A stretch of 40,488 bases of DNA, from positions 1 to 40,488 of the forward strand of contig NZ_JAFLDT010000035.1 in NCBI RefSeq assembly GCF_017302315.1, read 5' to 3'. The DNA is from Zoogloea sp. (GTDB lineage Bacteria; Pseudomonadota; Gammaproteobacteria; Burkholderiales; Rhodocyclaceae). Shown in pieces: positions 34,887 to 40,488 of the stretch. How positions within the stretch are numbered: position 1 is the stretch's first letter; each line of letters opens with the position of its first letter. The notes under the pieces are model-generated. The model made no database searches, was not told the DNA's origin, and saw only the letters and a list, made by a program, of their open reading frames with translations. The position numbers were made by a program, and so were the translations under genes.

Positions 34887-35537
34887 TTGAAGAAACTGAT
34901 ACTGGCCACGGCCGCCGCCTCCCTAGCGGGCTGTGCTTCCATGCAGCCTACCTACCAGACTGAATCGACCTTCGTGATCTACGATGTGCAGCCTGCGAGT
35001 GTGGATCGCACCAGGTTGTTGAACGCCGTACTTGAAGCAGTTCAGAAGCACTCGAGTCAGGTGCGAGTGAACCGGGACATCCCACCTGCGGTGCTACCCG
35101 AAACCCCTGGGCGCTTTGAGCTGAAAGATCCGTTTGGCGGCACAAAGATGGGAGCCCTACTGGCAGCCCAAGCACAGAACGTACGTGTTCCTGTCTGCAA
35201 GGATGCGCTCATGACGCTGGCCTCGGACAGTACGAGCATGGCGCAGTACGGCGAGAGAACGAGCTTCTTCGCCTGCGTTCTGCCGTACAAGAGTGGCTAC
35301 CAGATCGATGTTTATGCGACCTTTGTCAAAGCGAGTGGCGGGATGACTCCTCAGGCCCTCGGATCTGCGGCAGCCCGCTCCCTGGTCGGGGATTCAAGCC
35401 AGTTAATCCCCCGCGCGATGAACGATCTGCGCTTGGCGGCAGAGTCTGTTGGCGGAAAGGTGACTGTCGTGGACAGCTACATTCCAGAGTCCTTCAAGGG
35501 TGCATTTGTGAATCAAGCTGGCAGTGCCAGTAAGTGA
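34887..35537 (+). CDS. Putative lipoprotein of unknown function
   Basis: A 216-residue protein starting at TTG with AGAGGA eight bases before it. The leader KKLILATAAASLAGC contains a lipobox LAGC, predicting lipidation and export. The mature part has paired mixed strands and helices (FVIYDVQPASVDRTRLLNAVLEAVQKH, IDVYATFVKASGG) and two cysteines (PVCKDA, FFACVLPY) that could form a disulfide. I recognise no family. The frame is open 32 codons upstream, but without a ribosome site. A small membrane protein follows 30 nt later. Confidence 0.72.
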   Translation: MKKLILATAAASLAGCASMQPTYQTESTFVIYDVQPASVDRTRLLNAVLEAVQKHSSQVRVNRDIPPAVLPETPGRFELKDPFGGTKMGALLAAQAQNVRVPVCKDALMTLASDSTSMAQYGERTSFFACVLPYKSGYQIDVYATFVKASGGMTPQALGSAAARSLVGDSSQLIPRAMNDLRLAAESVGGKVTVVDSYIPESFKGAFVNQAGSASK

Positions 35538-35567
35538 AGAGCATCTGACGAGACGGAGTACGATGAT

Positions 35568-35942
35568 ATGGATAAGCGTGTCGTGGGGACGTTGTTGGGT
35601 ATTGGGTGTATGTGGCTGTGGTTCATGCCCTGGCGTCAGTTCTCGATAGAAGCGTTTGACTTCTACCAAACGGGGAGCCACATGGGAGGCGTTGCGTACA
35701 TGCTTCTCATGAGCTCCTTTGCCTACGCCGTACTGGCATGGTTTCCCCAACCCCTTCCTCGCATCATTGTGGCAGCCGTTGCGACACTTCTCGCGGGGCT
35801 CTTTTGGTTGAGCTACGGCGAGAGCGCAGCATGGGGATTGGTTGGTCTGTGTCTTCTCAGTGGAGTCAGCCTTATTGAGGCAATCCAAGAACATTCCACC
35901 TTCAAACGCACGGAGCAGGCCAAGGCATCGAAGGGGAGTTGA
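35568..35942 (+). CDS. Small integral membrane protein of unknown function
   Basis: The 124-residue protein has three or four hydrophobic helices (about 5-21, 40-60, 64-82, 86-103) and a charged C-terminal tail (EHSTFKRTEQAKASKGS). No family is recognised. It follows the lipoprotein gene closely in the same direction, so the pair is probably one unit. Both lie between two IS3-derived fragments. Confidence 0.65.
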   Translation: MDKRVVGTLLGIGCMWLWFMPWRQFSIEAFDFYQTGSHMGGVAYMLLMSSFAYAVLAWFPQPLPRIIVAAVATLLAGLFWLSYGESAAWGLVGLCLLSGVSLIEAIQEHSTFKRTEQAKASKGS

Positions 35943-36002
35943 TCCGATGAAGTCTCTTGTCTGTCATCGTTGGGCTCAATGCTTGGCGAAGTACTCTTTG
36001 GC

Positions 36003-36095
36003 AACGACATCACTTACATCCGCGTCCACGAAGTGTGGCTGTACCTGCCGGTGGTACTGGATCTGCTCTCGCTGCAGATCGTTGGTTGGTCGATG
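36003..36095 (+). mobile_element. IS3-family OrfB fragment upstream of ISAs1
   Basis: A 31-codon piece spans the DITYI...VVLDL...IVGWSM motif of the IS3 DDE domain. It is on the same strand as the C-terminal IS3 remnant at 34.2 kb but comes from an earlier part of the protein. Two damaged IS3 copies once flanked the XRE-lipoprotein-membrane cargo, or one copy was rearranged. Confidence 0.75.
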
Positions 36096-36798
36096 AGCGA
36101 TCCGCGCAGCCCCCGGCAAGTCAGGCACGATCTGTCCGAATTGCTCACGGTAGCGGTGTGTGCGGTGCTGTGCAGCGCGGACGAGTTCTCCGACATCGAG
36201 GCGTGGGCCAAGGAACGTATCGACTGGCTGCGGGGCTTTTTATTGCTTGAGCACGGCATTCCCTCCCACGACACGTTTGGACGCGTGTTTGCAGCGATTA
36301 ATCCGCACGAGTTCGAAGCTGCGTTTCGGCGCTGGGTCGGGCAGTTGATCCCGGCCCTTGGCGAGGATGCGGTGGTCGCCATCGATGGGAAGACCAGCCG
36401 GCGCAGCACGACCAAGGCGGCGGCAAGTCCCTTGCACCTGGTCAGTGCCTTCGCCGCCGACATTGGCCTCGCGCTCGGTCAGGTCGCGACAGCTGAAAAG
36501 TCCAACGAGATCGCGGCGATTCCCGAGCTGCTGGCGACGCTGGCGCTCGAGGGCTGTGTCGTCACCATCGACGCGATGGGCACCCAGACGGGCATTGCAA
36601 AGGCGATTCGTGACGGCGGCGCCGACTACGTGCTGTGCGTAAAGGACAACCTGCTGCGCCTGAACACGTCGCGCAAGGGCAGCATCAAAACCAAACGGAT
36701 GCTGGCCGCCACCTCCGACACGTTTCGGGCTGAGCTGCTCGGTTTCATGACGTGGAGGTGCAATTGCCCTGGGCCTAACGGCCCTCTGCGGAATTGGC

Positions 36799-36832
36799 TT
36801 ATCATCGTCTGGCTTGCGCCGGACGATGATAA
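36799..36832. promoter_or_regulatory. Strong hairpin 34 nt upstream of the DUF6361-like gene
   Basis: TTATCATCGTCTGG (36799-36812) pairs with CCGGACGATGATAA (36819-36832) across a six-base loop, 14 bp with one G-T pair. CGGGGTTTTTC follows. This could be a terminator for read-through from the IS side, or an operator/leader hairpin of the defence operon. It overlaps the read-through end of the ISAs1 pseudogene, so it is not conserved IS sequence. Position and symmetry support a regulatory or insulating role. Confidence 0.65.
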
Positions 36833-36865
36833 CGGGGTTTTTCAAGGGAATTTACGAAATAAAAT

Positions 36866-38074
36866 ATGCCTTCTTCATTGACCTGGCTTGATCACGATCA
36901 CTCGGCCAGCGACCGTAGCCTGCGCATTCTGGCCTTGTTCAAGGAGAAGGAGAGCCGCGACGAACTCGGCATCGGCGGCATTCGCGACGCCATTGCCGAT
37001 CGGCTCTTTCCCGGCACCTCGACGATTCAGACCCGCTTGCGCTACATGTTGCTCATACCCTGGATTTATGAGCGTCTGGAGAAGCGCCAGATCAAGAGCA
37101 CCTATTTCCCCGCCCAGGCCCGTCAGGACGAGTTGGCTCTGGTGAAACCGCTGCTCGATGAACGGGAGGCCGGCGTCTTCGGAGCCCAGTCCGGCAGCGG
37201 GCTGAAGCGTCTTCCCAGCTCGGTGTATTGGTCCGGGCTGGGGAGTTGGGGAATCCGCCGCTTCGCAGGCTCCCAGCAGGAATACCATCGGGCCGTCGAT
37301 GGGCTATATCGCCGCCGGGCGCACCTGCGACCGGGCCTCGACGATCGGCGTGACCCAGAAGACCGCCACGCCGATCCCGCCTCGCAGTCCTGGCATCCCA
37401 AGCTCCCCGCGCCACCCGAGGGTTTCCCCGGACAGCTCGACCTGAAGGTCACGCCGGACGAGGCGATTTTCCTGACCGACCGGATTACCGCGAGCTGCAC
37501 CGACAGCCTCCTCGCCTGGCTGGTCCTCCACGCCCGGCCGGCCGATGTCGTGGAGCCCTGGTTGCACCCGCAATTCAGCGACTTCCCGCGGCCGATGCGG
37601 GAACTCCTGCAGCACGCCCGCCTGTTTGCCGACATGGTGGAGGGGGCCGCGCGGCTGTACAACCTTATGCTCGCGGAGTTGGCCGAAAACACCTCCCGCC
37701 GCGAAGCACACCGGCAAGCGCTGGCCGAGTGGGCGCAGGGCCTCGACACGACGGCGCTGGCCCACTGGTCGCTGGACGCTTTCTGGCACCAGACGGAGGG
37801 CTTCGGTCACACCATCACCTTAGCCACCAAGAACTTCGTCGAAACCTGGGTCGAGCGGGTGCGGGCCGACCCTGCCGGAATTGCCGACGATGAAGCCGCG
37901 CGCAGCCTCGTGCGTCACCGCGAAAGCGCCCTCAAGGGCGCCCGCTCGCGCTTTGTGAACCGCGGGGCGCTCGCCCAGTGGAGTGGCAATGCGGGTATCG
38001 GACGCCTCGTATATCGCTGGCCCACAGTGCGCACCCTGCTCGACGATCTGTTCGTCGCTAACGGAATGAAATGA
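36866..38074 (+). CDS. DUF6361-like protein, first gene of a probable defence operon
   Basis: The 402-residue protein starts SLTWLDHDHSASDRSLRILALFKEKESRDELGIGGIRDAIADRLFPGTSTIQTRLRYMLLIPWIYERLE. Later blocks include LPSSVYWSGLGSWGIRRFAGSQQEYHRAVD and FVNRGALAQWSGNAGIGRLVYRWPTVRTLLDDLF. This matches my memory of the DUF6361 group, whose members are encoded with PLD-like and helicase genes. No enzymatic motif is evident, so a structural, DNA-binding or sensor role is possible. The stop is one base before the next ATG. The family label should be checked against profiles. Confidence 0.75.
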   Translation: MPSSLTWLDHDHSASDRSLRILALFKEKESRDELGIGGIRDAIADRLFPGTSTIQTRLRYMLLIPWIYERLEKRQIKSTYFPAQARQDELALVKPLLDEREAGVFGAQSGSGLKRLPSSVYWSGLGSWGIRRFAGSQQEYHRAVDGLYRRRAHLRPGLDDRRDPEDRHADPASQSWHPKLPAPPEGFPGQLDLKVTPDEAIFLTDRITASCTDSLLAWLVLHARPADVVEPWLHPQFSDFPRPMRELLQHARLFADMVEGAARLYNLMLAELAENTSRREAHRQALAEWAQGLDTTALAHWSLDAFWHQTEGFGHTITLATKNFVETWVERVRADPAGIADDEAARSLVRHRESALKGARSRFVNRGALAQWSGNAGIGRLVYRWPTVRTLLDDLFVANGMK

Positions 38075-38075
38075 C

Positions 38076-39863
38076 ATGCTCAGTCCCGATGATCGCAGCC
38101 TCGTCACGACGCTGCTGACGCCCCCCTGCGGCATGCTGCTCGACGCCGCCATCGCCACGACCTATACGCTCGACCCGGTCGCCTTGCTGACGATGCCTCT
38201 CCACCTAGCCTGGTTGGCCAGTGGTGAGGACAAGCGCCTTCTCGGCGATGGCATCCGGCTTTTCGAAGCACTCCGTCGGGTCGGAGAAAAACTGACGGTT
38301 TATGCAGACCGCGGACGCATCCAGGCACCAGAGCAGGCCCATCCTCTGTATTGCCTGCTCGAGTCGATGATCGTCGAAGTCCGTGCTCCGCGGGGTGGCG
38401 CCTTTCACCCCAAGATTTGGGCCCTGCGCTTCGTCACCCCTGACGCGGAACCCACCGTTTGCATTCGCCTCGCGATACTGTCCCGCAACTTGACTGCCGA
38501 CCGCTCGTGGGATCTCTCCCTGCTGCTCGAGGGGGCGCCGGGAGGCAGTTACATCGCCACCAACCGCGAAATTGGCGAACTCGTCCGTGACCTCCCGAGC
38601 TTCGCGGTGGGCCCGGTCCCGAAAGCACGTGCAGACGAAGCCGCCCGCCTTGGTGACGAGATCCGTCGCACCCACTGGGAGCTGCCGGCGGGCTGGGACA
38701 AGATCCGTTTCCATGTGTTGGGGCGCAAAAGGCACGCGTGGTCGCTGCCTGAGTCGAAGCATCTGGCAGTGGTTTCTCCCTTTGTCACGGACGCGGCGCT
38801 GGCGGCGCTCTGCAAGACTTCCAAGACCCCTGTTGCGCTCGTGTCACGCTCCCCGGAGCTTGCCGCCCTGGCGCCCGCAACCCGCGCCCTTTTCGACCGC
38901 TGTCTGGTGCTTGAGGAAGCCGCCGAGTCCGAAGACGGCGAAGACTCCACCCGGCACGACACGCTCGGCCTGCATGCCAAGGCTTTGGTCTTGCGCTCTA
39001 GCTGGGATACCCGGCTCTTCGTTGGTTCGGCGAACGCAACGAGTGCGGCGATGCTGAACAGCATGAACATCGAAGTGCTGGCGGAACTCGTTGGAAAGAG
39101 CAGCAAGGTGGGGTGCGTCGAGGAACTGCTGGGCAGCAATGGATTTGGTGGCGTACTCACCGATTTCGACCCGGCAACGACCGTTCCGCCGGAGAACCAC
39201 GCACAGATCGAGGCTGAAGCAGCCCTCGATGCAGCCCGTTGTGCATTGGTCGACGCAGCGTTGTTAGTGCACTGTGATCCGCACGCCGAGGACTGGCGCC
39301 TGAGTCTACGCACGGCTGCAGGGGTCGAGTTCGGGGGCGTGGAGGTTCATGCGTGGCCGCTTTCGCTTCAGGGTGCTCAGGCCGTAGCGGCCAGCGGCCT
39401 GGAAAAAGGTCTCGATGTCGATCTCGGTGTGACGGCCACCTCCGATGTCACCGGCCTGACCGGCTTCGTGCTCCGCAGGGATGGCGTCGAGACGCGCTTC
39501 GCCCTGAACCTGCCGCTGGAAGACCCACCCTCGGACCGCGACGGAGCCCTCGTCCGCCGTATCGTCCATAGCCAGGCCGGATTTCTGCGCTACCTGCTTC
39601 TGTTGCTCGGGGATGCGGAAGGCGGCGAAAGAGAGCCACCGGAGGAGGTGAAGAAGGGGAGGAGCTCGACAGCCAGCGGTGGTATGGGGCCGACCTTGCT
39701 GGAAGAGATGGTCCGCGCCTTCGCCCACGATCGCGCGCGCCTTGCCGACGTGAAACGCATCGTCGAGCGCCTGCAGGCCGGCGAAGCCGGAAACGACGTC
39801 GTTCCACCCGAATTCCTGGAGGTGTGGAGAATATTCCTGCAAGCCATGGAGGTAGCAGCATGA
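38076..39863 (+). CDS. Phospholipase D-fold (HKD) protein, probable nuclease
   Basis: The 595-residue protein has two HxK motifs: H111-P-K113 (FHPKIWALRF, then LAILSRNLTADRSWDLSL) and H300-A-K302 (LHAKALVLRSSWDTRLFVGSANATSAAM). These define a PLD/HKD fold in which the two motifs build one active site, usually a nuclease in defence contexts (for example DrmC of DISARM). The C-terminal part is unassigned, with an acidic-basic linker (EREPPEEVKKGRSS). It begins one base after the DUF6361-like gene and overlaps the helicase gene by ATGA, indicating translational coupling. Confidence 0.88.
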   Translation: MLSPDDRSLVTTLLTPPCGMLLDAAIATTYTLDPVALLTMPLHLAWLASGEDKRLLGDGIRLFEALRRVGEKLTVYADRGRIQAPEQAHPLYCLLESMIVEVRAPRGGAFHPKIWALRFVTPDAEPTVCIRLAILSRNLTADRSWDLSLLLEGAPGGSYIATNREIGELVRDLPSFAVGPVPKARADEAARLGDEIRRTHWELPAGWDKIRFHVLGRKRHAWSLPESKHLAVVSPFVTDAALAALCKTSKTPVALVSRSPELAALAPATRALFDRCLVLEEAAESEDGEDSTRHDTLGLHAKALVLRSSWDTRLFVGSANATSAAMLNSMNIEVLAELVGKSSKVGCVEELLGSNGFGGVLTDFDPATTVPPENHAQIEAEAALDAARCALVDAALLVHCDPHAEDWRLSLRTAAGVEFGGVEVHAWPLSLQGAQAVAASGLEKGLDVDLGVTATSDVTGLTGFVLRRDGVETRFALNLPLEDPPSDRDGALVRRIVHSQAGFLRYLLLLLGDAEGGEREPPEEVKKGRSSTASGGMGPTLLEEMVRAFAHDRARLADVKRIVERLQAGEAGNDVVPPEFLEVWRIFLQAMEVAA

Positions 39864-40488
39864 CCCGCTTTTCGTCGGCGCAGGTGCTTGCGCAATTGAA
39901 GGATTTCCAGCGTCGCACGGTCGATCATGTGTTCCATCGCATGTATCTCGATGCGGCACCGACGCGGCGCTTCCTCGTTGCCGACGAGGTGGGTCTCGGC
40001 AAGACGATGGTGGCCAAGGGCATCATCGCGCGAACGATCGAACACCTCCAGGATAGCGTCGAGCGCATCGACATCGTGTATGTCTGCTCGAACAGTGCCA
40101 TTGCGCAGCAGAACGTAGCGCGTCTCAAGGTGGACGGCGGGAGCGAATTTGCGCTGGCGAGCCGCCTGACCCTGCTGCCTACCGAGGTGCACAACCTGCG
40201 AAAAAACCGAGTGAATTTCGTCAGCTTTACCCCGGGCACCACCTTCGATCTCAAATCCCGCGCGGGCCTGATGCGGGAGCGGGTCGTGCTGTTCCGGATG
40301 CTGCGTGGCGAGCGCTGGCTCGACGCGGGGGGTTTGCTGAACGTTCTGCAGGCGACGGCCGGGCGTGAGCGCTGGCAGGAGTGTGCCTGCAAGGGAGAGC
40401 TCCCCCTCGACGCCGACCTGACGGAAGCTTTCTGTGTGAGCCTGCAAACGGATGAAGCCTTCCGGAAAAAACTGATTGATCTGTGCAG
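39860..40488 (+). CDS. SF2/SNF2-type helicase, N-terminal part (runs off the window)
   Basis: The first 209 codons of a helicase-like ATPase. It opens MTRFSSAQVLAQLKDFQRRTVDHVFHRMYLDAAPTRRFLVADEVGLGKTMVAKGIIARTIEHL. The Q-motif-like LKDFQRRTVDHV precedes Walker A DEVGLGKT (42-49), and motif Ia is DIVYVCSNSAIAQQN. ADEVGLGKT is the SNF2/RapA-type version of motif I. The rest, including the DEAD/DEAH box, is outside the window. It is coupled to the HKD gene by a 4-nt overlap, so helicase, PLD and DUF6361-like proteins probably form one machine. Confidence 0.9.
   Translation, partial: MTRFSSAQVLAQLKDFQRRTVDHVFHRMYLDAAPTRRFLVADEVGLGKTMVAKGIIARTIEHLQDSVERIDIVYVCSNSAIAQQNVARLKVDGGSEFALASRLTLLPTEVHNLRKNRVNFVSFTPGTTFDLKSRAGLMRERVVLFRMLRGERWLDAGGLLNVLQATAGRERWQECACKGELPLDADLTEAFCVSLQTDEAFRKKLIDLC

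Larger units (their letters stand above)
35970..36881 (+). pseudogene. ISAs1-family transposase fused to an IS3 fragment and internally deleted
   Basis: The first 42 codons carry NDITYIRVHEVWLYLPVVLDLLSLQIVGWSM, which is IS3 OrfB sequence, not ISAs1. From SDPRSPRQVRHDLSELLTVAVCAVL on it is ISAs1 (H-repeat) transposase, with DDE residues in VVAIDGKTSRR and VTIDAMGTQTG. At about 36645-36655 YVLCVKDN jumps to LLRLNTSRKGSIKTKRMLAATSDTFRAELLGFM, the normal end of the family. About 110-130 residues containing the third catalytic acid are therefore missing. The last 20 or so codons are read-through into flanking DNA. It is inactive. Confidence 0.85.
30304..40488. mobile_element. Integrative element beside tRNA-Arg(CCG), right end outside the window
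   Basis: A tyrosine integrase, AlpA-like protein, XRE repressor with its operator region, YhaM-like OB-HD gene, IS scars and a defence-like operon follow tRNA-Arg with no core gene between them. Base composition becomes patchy. I looked for a second copy of the tRNA 3' end up to the window edge and found none, so the right attachment site should lie further on. No clear conjugation gene is visible. Confidence 0.7.

Noticed and set aside
30304-40488. Right attachment site (second copy of the tRNA-Arg 3' end)
   Set aside because: No repeat of the tRNA 3' sequence was seen in the window; the site probably lies further right.
36866-40488. Complete DISARM system
   Set aside because: A PLD-like gene and a helicase are present, but no DrmB-like (DUF1998) or methyltransferase gene is seen and the first protein is not DrmA-like, so the label is not supported.

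Overview
The window is GC-rich DNA from a proteobacterium, most likely a betaproteobacterium close to the Rhodocyclales. That placement is an inference from the zapB-like/zapA/6S RNA cluster, a c5-like lipoprotein cytochrome, a NifF-like flavodoxin, a probable rhodoquinone gene (rquA) and anaerobic-style cobalamin genes. No 16S gene or marker protein in the window settles it. A housekeeping core (about 9.0-30.3 kb) lies between two accessory, defence-rich regions.

Left accessory region (1-9.0 kb, minus strand): a Type I restriction-modification operon in the order hsdM, hsdS, SIR2-domain protein, Abi_2/HEPN protein, then hsdR after a 245-nt gap. The first four genes overlap at their stop/start codons. 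A plausible sigma70 promoter precedes hsdM, with a perfect 16-bp inverted repeat just downstream of the -10. Two probable cell-suicide effectors (NAD-directed SIR2 and HEPN-type Abi) therefore sit inside the modification transcription unit.

Core (9.0-30.3 kb): DUF805 protein, MFS exporter, B12-binding radical SAM enzyme with an unusual CX4CX2C motif, a small unknown protein, tRNA-Leu(GAG), NifF-like flavodoxin, an NMT1/SsuA-type ABC importer (binding protein, ATPase, permease) interrupted by a GTAG-type REP doublet, a Tsx-like outer membrane channel, sfsA, a double-sensor CheW protein, rquA, a minus-strand cobalamin operon (cbiB, cobD, btuF, unknown secreted protein, leaderless BtuF-like protein), divergent cobQ, then the zapB-like gene, zapA, 6S RNA, a cytochrome c and tRNA-Arg(CCG).

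Right accessory region (30.3 kb to the end): an integrative element beside tRNA-Arg. It opens with an XRE repressor, a two-operator promoter region, an AlpA-like protein, a DUF3596-type tyrosine integrase and an OB-HD protein resembling YhaM. A scarred stretch follows, with IS3-family transposase pieces, a truncated XRE gene, an intact XRE gene, a lipoprotein, a small membrane protein and an internally deleted ISAs1 transposase fused to an IS3 fragment. It ends in a tightly coupled three-gene set: DUF6361-like protein, phospholipase-D-fold (HKD) protein and an SF2/SNF2-type helicase cut by the window edge. This last set looks like an anti-phage system and, with the SIR2/Abi-loaded R-M operon, is the best candidate for unusual biology here.
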